A DNA stretch of 64,000 nucleotides from Silene latifolia (Eukaryota; Streptophyta; Magnoliopsida; Caryophyllales; Caryophyllaceae). The stretch covers positions 313,740,238-313,804,237 of the forward strand of contig NC_133537.1 in assembly GCF_048544455.1 (NCBI RefSeq). Reading direction: 5' to 3'. Positions 11,942 to 23,232 of the stretch are shown one piece after another. The translations under genes were made by a program, and so were the position numbers. The stretch's first letter is position 1. Each line of letters begins with the position of its first letter. The notes under the pieces are model-generated. The model was not told the DNA's origin, made no database searches, and saw only the letters and a program-made list of their open reading frames with translations.

Positions 11942-12386
11942 GGGGGTGTTTGGTTCACCCAATTTAGGTATGAGGTATGGGTTTGGAATGAACCAAACCC
12001 ATACCATGTGTTTGTTTGACAAAATTGAAGGTTTCATACCCATACCTCAAACCCATGAGGTATGGGTTTCACATACCCATGGAGGGGGGTGGGTATGAGA
12101 TTGATACCCATGGTATCAAATTACAAATATTAAAAAGTGATAAAAACAAATGTAAAAAATCATTTTATATATTTATTTGATTAAATTTTCTCTACATGAT
12201 TTAATAGTATAAAACTTATTATTAAAAATATTGTATTTTGAGGAGTTTTTAGCTTTGATTGATTTCTAACCCCATACCCCCGAAATTGATCAAACACAAG
12301 GTATGAGGTATCAAGTTCCAACCCGATACCACCCAGGTATGATTCCCGATTCCAAACCCATACCCACACGTGAACCAAACACCCCC
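11942..12386. mobile_element. Tourist-like (PIF/Harbinger) MITE, 445 bp
   Basis: Perfect 17 bp terminal inverted repeats GGGGGTGTTTGGTTCAC bound the block. The flanks are TAA at 11939-11941 and 12387-12389, the TWA target typical of PIF/Harbinger. The interior is rich in GGTATGGGTTT and its inverse, so it can fold back on itself. There is no credible ORF, so it depends on a transposase elsewhere. It sits inside the LARD and is therefore younger. Confidence 0.93.
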
Positions 12387-12865
12387 TAAAGCAACCTTTC
12401 ATTACATATATCCTTAAGCAACACAATCATAACCGTCTCCCTTCCATAAATCCTTACACATCCCAATTTGCCACTATTCGCATCCCTCATCTCGATCTTT
12501 CATCCTCACATTTCTTTACCCTTATATCACTCTTGCCCATAAACACTGACTTTTATATTACTCAACACACTACTATATCACTCACCATATCTCACCAACA
12601 TGTTCCTTACCTTGATTAGCTCATCATTCATCCCTTTCCTTTTTCCACTATCCCTCACAACCATATTAACACATGTCTTCCTTACCCAACACATGTCCTT
12701 CACAAGCCGGAATTCTCCTTGTCATAGCCTTTGGTAACTTACGTATCCAGACCGTCACATAAATAAAAGAACGTTTTAAGACCCAAAACATACATGTGTA
12801 CATACGCTACGACTCAAAACAATGTAAGAACATAGCCACCGACTCAAAACGGCCGCCCACTGAGG

Positions 12866-13052
12866 TACTCGGTCGAGTACATGGCGTACTAGGCCGAGTA
12901 AAGGATACTCGGTCAAGTAATGAGACTACTCGGCCGAGTTCACGACTCCAGAAGCTAAACAAAATTGTCACAGAGAGATTACTCGGCCGAATATGGAATA
13001 CTCGGTCGAGTATGAAAGATACTCGGCCGAGTAGGGACTACTCGGTCGAGTA
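12866..13052. repeat. Eight-copy palindrome array TACTCGGYCGAGTA
   Basis: Copies start at 12866, 12887, 12906, 12927, 12980, 12999, 13020 and 13039, giving steps of 21, 19, 21, 53, 19, 21 and 19. The centre alternates mainly between GGTC and GGCC. The same motif occurs four times in each LTR of this LARD. The array lies in the 5' leader region of the element, about 0.8 kb inside the PBS. Confidence 0.93.
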
Positions 13053-13815
13053 TCGGCGCAGTTCTCAGCACCCTCCAGTTTTTGTAAAACAGTCATATCT
13101 CACTCGTTACTTGATCAATCTGGGCGTGTGACCTATCGTTAGAATCGTAAGAGGACAAGCTATCACCTCCAATTAGAATTACAGCAATATAATTTCTAGA
13201 ACTCGACTTATGACAGTTTTAAGACAGCCCTTCTATAATTGGTCTTTATAGAAATCAATTTTCCTTAACACCACAACTTAAACATGCATAAAACAAACAA
13301 TAACGACCCAATACTTCAAGAAACTAGCACATAGATGCACTTTTATCATACCCACATGAAAATTAAACACGACATTCATGTATATAGACGCGTGACCGGA
13401 ACCATATGCTACTACCAACAACCAAACATTAACATCATCATGTTCATATGCACATGTACCACTATCATACTTCATGCTCAAGAGAGTATTAAACAGGTAA
13501 CATGATCACATTCTTCATGCTCAAGATCTAACATATACGAATTCACAATCCACCTCTCATATACTACCACGTTGCAACACTTTCACCATTCATCCAACAA
13601 CTTCACAAGATTCCAATTATAGGTATCAAACACACATGACTCAAACATACAACAGTTTCCCCCCATGTGACCGGCTTGAGATCGTAAGGGCCTTAATGCG
13701 ACTTCGGGACGTCTCCCAAGTCTTTGCGGTAGCTCTAAACAACTCTCCCCGGGTTCATTTTATTTAGACTCCCTAGGTTCATTGGGTTCATTTGTTTTAG
13801 GTGCTGGAATCGTCG

Positions 13816-13827
13816 GCTCTGATACCA
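13816..13827 (-). other. LARD primer binding site (initiator Met tRNA)
   Basis: The - strand reads TGGTATCAGAGC three bases inside the right LTR, the standard complement to the 3' end of plant initiator Met tRNA. It fixes the element's direction. Confidence 0.93.
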
Positions 13828-13830
13828 CTT

Positions 13831-15641
13831 TGTAACACCCCCTCATACCAAGGTACCTTACCAAGGACTACCCTAGCATGAGAGGTTGTTACCATCTCGG
13901 TTGCCCGAGGTTAGTATATCAAAAGCAACAATCCAAACAACTTTATTAAAGTATGAAGAGTTTAATGATTACATAAATCTCAGCCCAACTCAAAATAAAA
14001 GTGTAAGAAACTCAATACAACTGAAATCAAAGACAGCTAAACTCGTAATGGAAGCTAGACTCGAAGTGATGACTCCCCATGAGTGTCCCAAAGCTACACA
14101 TCTGCATTACCTGTCATAATCTGCTCACCATCCCCGAATGGATCACCGCAGGTTTTACAAAACAATAACAACGGGGTCAGTACCGTTCAATCAATATAAG
14201 ACAACAAACAATACAACCAGCTGATCATCCTCCATCCCCGGTCTCCCGATCTCACACAGTAACCGACTACACACCGAAGTGTGTAGCCCTGCCAGATTAC
14301 CCATCGCAACAGGTAATCCTCGCTTGATGGGTGACCGCAGCCCATCCCCACCTAGTCCAGCTCATCAACGAGCGACTAACAATCCCTGTCCCTTAATGTG
14401 CACATCCCCTCCCGTGACGGGTTCCACGGAGGGCGAACTAGGGTGTGAAGCCACTCCCACAAGTGACTCCACCACAATCACACACACAGCATCACAGCTA
14501 TCACAACACCACAACCGTCACAGCACGACCACACCAATACCGTCACCACAACACCCAACCTCCGATGATCAGCAGATAACAACAATTATAAAACATATGC
14601 AATCTCAATCAATTAACAGTACTGAGTGGGAGAAACCCTACCTTTTCGCAATCCAAGCACACACAAGCAATCAAATTATGATCCTTCACATATCCATCAC
14701 CGACATAACATAATTATGTATAATTACCACCTACTCAATCAATTAATCATGCACATAACCTAGACTCATCATAATTTAATAGGAATATCAACTTAAAGAA
14801 CAAACACGACTTTTCCTGATTTTCCAGCACATGGCAGACTGGGTATAAAATGCATAACTAATTCCAGAAAATTCGAATTAATGCAAGGCCAATTGAATTG
14901 GAACCCCATGCGTCTTAGCTACAAATTATATTTAACGTGTTTTTCTAGAATTCCAAACTTATCAAGGGTTTTCGGACTGATTCCAAAAACTGACAGAAAC
15001 CGTCGCATAAAAAGTATTGATTCATAAAACTAGTTTAAAACATTATTTTTCAGTAATTCCAAATCCTATTGTCATCTAGACTCTACAAAGATGATATATG
15101 AAAAAGCCCCATAACTTAATCGACATAAAAATTAGGGTTTCAAATCATTTTCCACAACGAAATCAGATTCGCGGACTTTTCAGCGACATGTTCATAAATA
15201 AATCACTTAGGACAAACCATAAATAATTTGACTACGAGATTTTATATGCATAAACTAGACATCAAATAAACAGGAATCTCTTTTCAAACTTTTCGAAGAT
15301 GAAGACTTTAAAATAGTATAAACAATGGAATGAAATCGACTTACAAACAGGGAAATCGAATTAGGTTGAAATCGATGAGAAATCTTCAATCAAAAGAAAG
15401 GCTCGAAAATTCTTCTTCCTCTCCCTCTCTCTAGGTTTAGAAATGGTTTTATAAATGATAAAATGAAATTAGAAATGACTCAACTGTTAAAAATAAAAAC
15501 CTTGGCCAAAACATAAATTAAACCGTCTAACTCGCTGAACCGGTTTACTCGGTCAAGTGCACTCGGCCGAGTAACACACACTCGGCCGAGTACCAACCAA
15601 GTACTCGACCGAGTTCTCCCACTAAAATACGGAGTTTTACA
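13831..15641 (-). repeat. LARD 5' LTR (right copy)
   Basis: 1811 bp, near-identical along its length to 7406-9221. Four palindromes of the CTCGGCCGAG type lie at about 15546-15615. The 5 bp beyond it (GTATA) repeat the 5 bp before the left LTR. Confidence 0.95.
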
Positions 15642-15712
15642 GTATACGGACACAATCATACAATCTTATCTTATAGTAGTCAATCATTGAGAGATTAAAC
15701 ATTTATAGAAGC

Positions 15713-16372
15713 TTAGGTACCACCAATTAAACCAATTTCCAACCGTAAAGCTTCAAAACGTCCTCTAGCTAATGACTTTGTAAAAATGTCTGCCCATTGT
15801 TTTTCAGTACTACAAAATTCAAGTTTTATATTCGCTTTTTCAACATGGTCGTGTATAAAATAGTGTCTAGTTTCAATGTGCTTAGTACGCGAGTGATGTG
15901 CGGGGTTTTTGGAAATAATAATAGCACTCGTGTTATCGCATAAAATAGGAATACAACCCACGTTAACACCATAATCACATAACTGTTGCTTAATCCATAA
16001 TACTTGAGTACATACCAGTCCTGCTATAATATATTCGGCTTCTGCTGTTAAAAGGGCAACTGAATTCTGCTTCTTTGAACCCCAAGTAATAGTGTTAGGT
16101 TCAACAAATGTAGCAACACCTGACGTACTTTTCCTGTCTAAGGAACATCCAGCGTAATCGGCATCTGAATAACCGACAAGATCGAAATGGCATTCCATAG
16201 GATGCCATAGATATAGTTTGGACGTCCCAAAAAGATATCGTAAGATTCTTTTTACGACCGTCATATGCGATTCTTTGGGAGATGATTGATATCTCGCACA
16301 AACGCATACACTAAACATGATGTCCGGTCTACTTGCAGTAAGTTGTTTCATCAACAGACTTATCGTCTTCAT
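15713..16372 (-). pseudogene. pol: copia RNase H, C-terminal part of pol
   Basis: 220 codons covering the end of the copia polyprotein. Seen: SRPDIMF, YSDADYAGC, RKSTSGVATF (RNase H start with its Asp residues), LLTAEAEYI with the catalytic Glu, CDNTSAI with the next Asp, and TKHIETRHYFI near the end. These residues are kept. The link to the RT segment (16373-16602) is broken by frame changes, although fragments such as the GMENSHAMSTPM phrase can still be read there. RNase H degrades the RNA strand of the RNA:DNA hybrid during reverse transcription. Confidence 0.88.
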
Positions 16373-16602
16373 CTAAAGTCAATTTCTTGTCTGCGACCAT
16401 TGGAGTAGACATAGCATGGGAATTTTCCATTCCGAACTTTCTAATTAACTCCTTAATATATTTATGTTGATGAATCTTGATGCCTTCCTCAGTTTGTTGA
16501 ATTGTAGACCTAGGAAGAATTTCAATTCTCCCATCATATACTCATCTCAAATTCGGAAGTCATCAACAACGAAAAATACTTGCATAGATTACGGTTAGTT
16601 GA

Positions 16603-17200
16603 TCATAAAATAATATCTTCAACGTAGACTTGAACAATCAAAAGATCTGTTTCCTCGGTTTTTAGGAATAATGTCTTATCTACAGATCCTCTCTTAAATC
16701 CACTGTCGAGTAGAAATTTCGATAATCTATCATACCAGGCCCTTGGTGCTTGCTTTAATCCATATAAGGCCTTGTCTAATTTAAAGACATGATCTTTAAA
16801 TTTGTTATCCACAAATCCAGGAGGTTGTTCTACGAAGACTTTTTCTTGTAGGTACCCATTTAGAAACGTTGTCTTGACATCCATTTGGAAGAGCTTCATC
16901 CCTTTATGAGATGCCAATGCTATCAGAAGTCTAATAGCTTCAAGACGAGCAACGGCTGCAAAGGTCTCGTCATAATCAATTCCTTCTTGTTGATTATAAC
17001 CTTGTACCACCAATCTTGCCTTATTTCAAACTATGACGCCGACATCATCTAGTTTGTTTCTAAACACCCATCTGGTTCCAATTATAGATCGATCTTTGGG
17101 TCTAGGGACTAGGTGCCAAACTTTGTTCCGTTCGAATTATTGAAGCTCTTCTTGCATGGCTATAATCCAATCTGATTCTGCGAGAGCTTCTTTAATATCG
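16603..17200 (-). pseudogene. pol: copia reverse transcriptase with altered active site
   Basis: The RT core reads [20 protein letters not shown], then [22 protein letters not shown]-type and [16 protein letters not shown] blocks, ending YVEDII at the active site. The family motif is YVDD, so one of the two catalytic Asp residues is Glu. An in-frame TGA at 17026-17028 splits it from the upstream WVFRNKLDD segment, and a stop follows the active site directly at 16603. The protein could not work even without the stops. Confidence 0.88.
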
Positions 17201-17387
17201 GTTGGTTCAATTGTTGACAGAAACGAATAGAAAGAGCAGAAATTGTTCAAGGATCGTCGCGTTTGAACACGCTTTTTAATATTACCAAGAATGCTTTCCA
17301 TAGTGTGTGAACTCTTATATTTTCATTTTGTTGAAGTACTTGGTTCTTCAGCATTTGAACTTGATCCAACTTCATTTGACTCAGAGT

Positions 17388-18649
17388 TTAAGGATGTTCC
17401 CCCTGAATCAAATCTGGTGTTGTAGTTGAGTCCGGTATAACTTTAGACTCATTACCTTGATTTGGATTTAACGTTATAGTAGCATCATCTATAACATTGG
17501 ATTGAGGATCCTTATCTTGAGACAAAATTATAGTATCATCCACTATAACTTTAGTTTTATTCTTTTTGTCATTTGAAGAATGATAAAACTCATCATTTGT
17601 TCCTTCAATCTCATTATCCTCAATTTTCAATTCTGGAGGATCATTTCTAGAAAGGCGAAAGTCAGGTTCATCCATGTCTTCTTCCTCATCCTGTAAGGGC
17701 TTATCGAACATATTATCTTCATAAAAAGTAACATGAATACTTTCTTCAATACAAAGTGTTCTTTTGTTGAAGACCTTATAAGCCTTGCTATGATCCGAAT
17801 AACTTATAAAAATAGCCTCATCACTTCTAGGGTCGAGCTTACTTAACCTATTTTTACCATTGTTATGAACAAAACACTTACTCCCAAAACAACGAAGATG
17901 AGAGATATTAGATTTACGACCTCTTAGAATTTCATAAGGGGTTTCCTTTAGGATAGGTCTTATCATAGCACGGTTATGAATATAACATGAAGTACTAATG
18001 GCTTCAGCCCAAAAATTATAAGGTAGACCACTGCACAACAACATTGTACGAGCCATATCTTCTAGTGTTCTATTCATACGTTCAACAACACCGTTTTTTT
18101 GAGGAGTTCGTGGTACAGAAAATTTATGCCCTACACCATTAACTCTACAATATTCTATAAAGGCTTGATTATCAAATTCGGTGGCATGATCCGTATGAAT
18201 TGAAACAAGGTTAGTCTTATATTTATTTTGAACAAGTTTCATAAGACAAACAAACTCATCAAAAGTCTCATCTTTTGAATGAAGAAAGATAGGCCATACA
18301 TACCTTAAGTAGTCATCTACTAGTACAAAAACGTATCTGGATCCTCCTCTACTTCTTATCTTCATGGGACCACACAAGTCCATGTGTACCAAATACAGGG
18401 CTTGCTTACCTATCTTTTAGGTTTGAACGATGATCTCATATGTTTGCATCGAGCACAACTGTCACACATATTCTCTTGATCGAACCTGATTTTAGGTAGT
18501 CCTTCAACAAAGTCCCATCTCTTAAGTTTATTCAAAATAGGTGAGCTAATATGACCAAAACGTTTATGCCACAAATAAGGATCATCAAGTGTCACTTTCA
18601 TGCACGAAAAGGAGTTATTAAGCACAACATTTAAATCTACCATATACAC
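17388..18649 (-). pseudogene. pol: copia integrase with GAG-pre-integrase zinc domain
   Basis: The segment at 18649-18410 carries the zinc-binding pre-integrase pattern (WHKRFGHIS, then CDSCARCKH). The segment at 18392-17388 carries the rve core: MDLCGPM with the first Asp, IHTDHATEF with the second, and NGVVERMNRTLEDMAR with the Glu, then the copia phrase HLRCFGSKCFVHN. The Asp-Asp-Glu set is present, although the usual HGTEF is changed to HATEF. A stop between 18392 and 18410 separates the two parts. An acidic linker follows toward RT. Confidence 0.88.
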
Positions 18650-18652
18650 ATT

Positions 18653-18934
18653 TCATTTTCTATAGCCTTCAAGAATAATACTATTTGTACCTTCAATTAT
18701 AATGCGACAAACATTTGCGTGAAATACAACCTTGTTACCTTTGTCGCATAATTGAGATATGCTAAGTAGATTATGCTTGAGACCATCCACTAGATAAACA
18801 TCACTGATTGCGTGTGATTTAGATATCCCAATTTTGCCGACACCGATCACTTTGCCCTTCTTGTCATCCCCAAATGTTACCTTTCCTCCATTGAAAAGCT
18901 TGAGTGAAAGAAACAAACTTTTATCTCCAGTCAT
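18653..18934 (-). pseudogene. pol: copia protease region, C-terminal part
   Basis: Reads MTGDKSLF, then GGKVTFGDDKKGKVIGVGKIG and LKHNLLSISQLCDKG, a pattern found just after the active site of copia proteases. The catalytic DSG (normally followed by CSRHMTG) would fall at 18935-18960, where the frame reads LDSRC and is interrupted. The enzyme frees gag, integrase and RT from the polyprotein. Confidence 0.8.
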
Positions 18935-18998
18935 GTGTCTTTAGCATCTACTGTCAAGTACCATTGGTTGTTTTCTTTCACCATTACCTGCAAAAGGA

Positions 18999-19712
18999 TT
19001 AGATATAGTTTTTAGGTACCCAAGCTAAGTTGGGTCCTTTATTATTAGTTACTTTATCCACTAGATCCTTTCTTACCCAAACTTGTCTAATAAACGTACT
19101 TCTAAACCTTGGGTAGTTTTGTTTAGGAGGAGTTATAGGTCTAGGGGACTCCCTGGGTCTCACATATCTAGTCTCCTTGTATTTAGGTCTACTTTGTTTA
19201 GGTTGACAAGGAGTTTGTGAGGTACTAGGTCTTTTAGTGTAGTCAAAGGCCATGTCGTAGAACCAGCGAAAGTTGTCATTTCTTTCTTCGTTAGGTTTAT
19301 CTATAGAGGATTCATCATCCTCAACTACTGCATCAACCGTTTTAATAAATTCAGTATTCTTTCGTATATCATGTACAAGTTTGACAGAATTGTCTTGGAC
19401 GTGACCCGTACGACCACAATAATTGCAAATTGCGTATACAGGAAGATCATCATATTTTCTTTTTCTGAAATCATGATCAGAAGGTGTGGATTTGCATTTA
19501 GAGTGATCTCTACGGCTGTAGCACTCATGTCCTAATCCCATCTTTATATTATTGTCATATTGTTCGGTTAGGAAATTTAGGACTTTGTGTGGACATGGGC
19601 CACTCGCGTGTTGTGATGTTTGAGGCGGCGACACTTCTACCACGGAACCTTGGATTGCCAAAGTACGTCATGGGCCGTTACCGGTTTGTGAGGCATTAAA
19701 ACCAGCGAAAGA
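18999..19712 (-). pseudogene. gag: copia gag, C-terminal part with damaged zinc knuckle
   Basis: The frame runs from the Tat-B boundary with one TGA near 19677 and continues to 18999. It has a single zinc knuckle, CNYCGRTGHVQDN, in which the final Cys is replaced by Asn, followed by KTVDAVVEDDESS and a Pro/Arg-rich tail. Gag packs element RNA into particles. The 5' part of gag is missing because Tat-B inserted here. Confidence 0.8.
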
Positions 19713-19723
19713 TTGAATAAGCC

Positions 19724-20020
19724 TGCATTTGTGGAGTCGCAACCAATTTTTATGGGAAATTGGAACCGTTCGAATACGCGTGTCATGTCAAGACACAAAG
19801 TAGTGACATGAACACTAAGAACTCGTTATCCTTAGCATTCTAGTCTAGAATGACTCTCGTGGGTGTCAATGAACACAGATGTTCACAGAGATCTGGAGTA
19901 AGGGGTGAGGGTACGTATTAGGAAGTCCTTTTATTGAACACCTAATCCTGCCCGTCTCGATAGCGGCCTCTACTAATGATTTGGTAAGGTATTCATATTT
20001 GATATGTTTTTGATTATATG
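19724..20020 (-). repeat. Tat-B 3' LTR, piece 3 (LTR end)
   Basis: The reverse complement of 19724-20020 matches Tat-A LTR bases of about 22090-22390, including GGTGGCGACTCC-like and CGAACGGTTTC-like phrases. It abuts copia gag sequence at 19724 and Tat-A at 20021. The last 5 bp, ATATG, are the target duplication of Tat-A. The LTR seems to end ...AAATGCA, shorter than Tat-A's end. Confidence 0.85.
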
Positions 20021-22435
20021 TGTAGATACCTCATTTCTACACCTCTCGCAAAACCACCCGGTGATGATTGGGCCGCATGTTTGATACGCGGAACGATTTG
20101 TGACACTTCGTAAGTTTATCGTCAAACGATTGCTCAAACATTAATTTCTACCTTTTAGTTGTCATCTACATGCCGATACGGTCGTTTTGACAGTAATTAG
20201 AGTACATTTGGAGTCCGGGCCTAAAACCGTCTTCATTTTCTGATAACCGTTAAATCCGAGTCGAATGTTTGGAATGTTCGGATATTTCTATTCCATATTT
20301 TATAAATATTTCACAATCTTTATTCTTTGGTAAACAATTTCCCGTAATATTCATACAAAATATTAAGGAAAACCAAAATATTCCGTCCTACCATAACTTA
20401 AACACGAAAATCTTTCTTCCACAGGAGGAAACCACTTGGGAACAGACGCAGTAGGTGCTGCGCCTCTTCCAAGAGACGCGATGGCTCGCTTTGCGCCTCT
20501 TCCGTGCCCTTTCTCGCGTATTTCTCGTATCTTTTTCATATCTTTCCGAGATTCACTTCCAAAGACTCTCTGAAACCCTAATTCCTTCACGTGATTAGTA
20601 TAAATAGGAGCCTTCGCTCCTCATATTTCTCATGCGAGTGTCCGCCCTTCTCTTCTCCCTTTGCATTCTAGACCTTTGTTCTTACTTTTTGGCGTCTACG
20701 TGCTTGAACTTTCGACCACGTAAGCTCGGATCCTTCTGAGTACCAGCCACGTTTGCATGACCGTCCAATTTGACCAACTCCACAATCAATCAACTTAATT
20801 AATCTAATCGTTTTCCTCTTACGAGGGCACTTTCATATTTGCATTATAGTTCGAGTCGAGCATCGCTAATCGATAACTTAGTCCTTCTCGTTTCGTCAAA
20901 CATGTAAGTCTGAGGGTGTAAATCTCTCTTTTATTATTGTTCTTTACTTTTTGTATCATTGTTGTAAGGTTTATGTCGAAAATACTTATTAAAACCGTAC
21001 TTTAAAATCTCTTTTTGCGGATTTCCAGAAGACAGACCGTCGAGAAAGGACGCAAGAATCGCCTGCGCCTCTTGAAGGAGCGCATTCTGCTACGTCTCTT
21101 CGTGAGGCCGCGCAGATTCTGCTTCCTTTCTTCTTCCTTCGTCCTCTGTAATTCGTTCGTGTTTATTTGTTTCGTTTGTTTCCTGTTAATTCTTTGACAT
21201 AATAGCTTATCATCTCATATGTATATTAATCATCATCATTAACATGTTTAATTCGTCATTAAATTCGTCTTAAGTCCCTTATAATCTCATATTTGCGGGT
21301 TTTCGTCATTAAATTCAATCCGGGTTGTAGGAATTCGATTTGTTCATATCGGATTTCTGGAATTCGATCCTTGATATATTTTCATCTGTTATTCATGATA
21401 TTCGTCATTAATTTTTCATTAATTCATCATGTTTAGTCTATTTTGTTCACTCATGTCATTAATCAATCATTCTTCCATGTAAATAATCCGTTTGCATCCG
21501 TCTCATCCATGTTTTGTTGCTTTTATGACTATCAATCACATGTAAATAAGCTGATAATCACTTTCATCCGAGTAAATATCGTAATCAATCCTTAAAATTA
21601 GCCAATTAATATTAACGATTTGCAGTTCCGGCTTCACAGCCAGAACTCACCCTTGGAACAGACGCAGCGCCTGCTGCGCCTCTTCCAGAGGGCGCCGTCC
21701 TGCTGCGCCTCTTCCAGGTTGAGTTCTGTCTCTAAACTCCATTGTTGCCTGACCTAGTTTAATTAGTTTACGTATAAGGGACTATTAATCGTATTATCAC
21801 CTTCTGATTTGTTCGTTATTTCTCTCTTTTATTCGTTTTCTCAAATTATCCGTTTTAAAGGTATTTTCGACATAAATCGCTTAATCCATTGTAATTATTG
21901 TAATTTTCATTATTGTAATTTCTTTTATTGTATTTATCATATTTCTTGTATCATTTGTATGTTTTCACATGTAATTGAGCATTAAATTCTACTTCGACAT
22001 TAATTGTATGTTAAATTACGTGTCCACCGACTTAGTCTAATTCTCACATGTTAGGATTAAAACTTGGATGTTGCATTGCATGCATATAATCGACGATATA
22101 TCGAGTATAGACAATTTCCCTAATCATTAGTAGAGGCCGCTATCGAGGCGGACGGGATTAGGTGTTTGATCAAAAGAGCTTCCTAATACGTACCCTCACC
22201 CCTTACTCCAGATCTCTGTGAACATCCGTGTTCATTGGCATCCACGAGAGTCATTCTAGACATAGAATGCTAAGGGTAACGATTGCTTGGTGTTCATGTC
22301 TCTACTTTGTGTCTTGACATGGCACGAGGTATTCGAACGGTTTCAATTTCCCATAAAAATTGGTGGCGACTCCAACAAAATGCAAACGCTTGTTCTCTTC
22401 CTCCCAAGCGCTACCGTGGGCCCCCGCTGTCCACA
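20021..22435 (+). repeat. Tat-A 5' LTR
   Basis: 2415 bp. It carries a TATA box at 20599-20607 and three GC-rich blocks built around GCAG...CTGCGCCTCTTCC at about 20440-20503, 21045-21115 and 21650-21720. The last 300 bp form an inverted repeat with Tat-B DNA at 19724-20020. Confidence 0.95.
20599..20607 (+). promoter_or_regulatory. Tat-A LTR TATA box
   Basis: TATAAATAG lies 96 bp after the second CTCTTCC repeat and is kept in the 3' LTR at 37588-37596. A start of transcription about 30 bp downstream would place the R region from about 20635. Confidence 0.75.
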
Positions 22436-22438
22436 GTT

Positions 22439-22456
22439 TGGCGACTCCGCTGGGGA
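22439..22456 (+). other. Tat-A primer binding site
   Basis: TGGCGACTCCGCTGGGGA begins three bases after the LTR end, where Tat/Ogre elements have their PBS. I do not name the tRNA with confidence. Confidence 0.8.
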
Positions 22457-23232
22457 TAATACACTTACGTGTAGCCAAGGGTGAAACTTGAACAAGGTTA
22501 GGGAATAGTTTGTACAAGACAATTGTCGGTTTTCATAACTCGGTCTTCCTAGACCGTTTCATTCGGCCTTCCTAGGCCCAACCCAACCCATTCGACCAAT
22601 CGCCCCGTCTAAACGGTCCTAATTCTTATTTGGGCCTAAGGATGGATAGCGATTGACGTCATCCATACCATGATGCTTACTCTTGTTTGTATCAAGGGCC
22701 TTCACTACTTGAGGAAATGGACTAGGAATCGGCCTTACTCTTGTTTGGTACGAGCCTCTCCACAGACTTCGGGTTTGATGGTTCGGTATGGCAACCCACC
22801 TTTTAAACCAAAACCCTTTTAAAAGCACTCAGCATCCCGTTATAATGCTTGTATAAATATTTGTACCTTACGTGATCATCATTTCTAAACGAAACCATGA
22901 CGATTTTTGCAAAAATCAAAACCCTTTTTTTAATCAAAATTTCGAAAAAGGCCATTCGATTAACGCAAAACCCAGTCGAAACTCTGTCCGTTTGTCGAGT
23001 CAAAATTCGGGCCACAAGCCCATTTCAAAACCTCACTTTGAGTCCACTCCTACGACTATACTATAGTTGACTAGGATACACATTTTCCAAAACTTTGTCT
23101 TTTATTCAAAGCTCACTCAACACAAGTGGCACACACCCACTTCACGAGTCAAAACATTTCTTCTTTTAGCAAGTGTGTTAGAATGGTCGATCGTGTTTTG
23201 ATTCGTCATCGATCTCTTATCCAGTTTTCAAG
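22457..23232 (+). other. Tat-A 5' leader
   Basis: Non-coding leader between PBS and gag. No convincing upstream frame was seen. Confidence 0.6.

Larger units (their letters stand above)
9261..13810 (-). other. LARD interior, non-coding
   Basis: 4.5 kb with strong C/A bias on the + strand and many short frames, none resembling gag, protease, RT or integrase on either strand. It contains the MITE at 11942-12386, a palindrome array at 12866-13052, and a short tandem repeat of CACCACGAAAATACTC near 10575-10610. Confidence 0.8.
7406..15641 (-). mobile_element. LARD: complete coding-free LTR retrotransposon, 8.2 kb
   Basis: Two direct repeats begin TGTAACACCCCC (7406 and 13831) and end in TTACA (9221 and 15641). 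The 5 bp flanks match exactly: GTATA at 7401-7405 and 15642-15646. A primer binding site for initiator Met tRNA (TGGTATCAGAGC on the - strand) sits just inside the right LTR, so the element points left. Next to the left LTR the - strand reads GAACTTCGGGGACGAAGTTC and then AAGGAGGGAAGAC, the polyprotein-end and polypurine-tract pattern I associate with Tekay-type chromoviruses. The 4.6 kb interior has no gag or pol, so movement would need proteins from elsewhere. Comparing the first 380 bp of the LTRs by hand gave about 10 substitutions, so insertion is fairly recent. Confidence 0.95.
15647..19723 (-). mobile_element. Degenerate Ty1/copia retrotransposon (Sirevirus-like), no LTR seen
   Basis: The - strand holds gag, protease, integrase, RT and RNase H in copia order (integrase before RT) from 19712 down to 15713. 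The wording of the RT and RNase H segments is closest to the Sirevirus (SIRE/Maximus) lineage as I know it. The gag start is cut at 19724 by the Tat-B LTR. The 3' side is cut by the LARD at 15646 and probably resumes at 7400. No LTR lies within the window. Stops and frame changes show it is dead. Confidence 0.85.

Noticed and set aside
12181..12426. 81-codon ORF leaving the MITE
   Set aside because: It crosses the MITE boundary and has no family features.
12796..13131. 111-codon ORF across the palindrome array
   Set aside because: The repeat itself generates the open frame (repeated GRV / TRSS words); no family resemblance.
20269..20590. ORFs within the Tat-A LTR near its TATA box
   Set aside because: Shared with the 3' LTR only as LTR copies and disrupted there; they lie upstream of the promoter.
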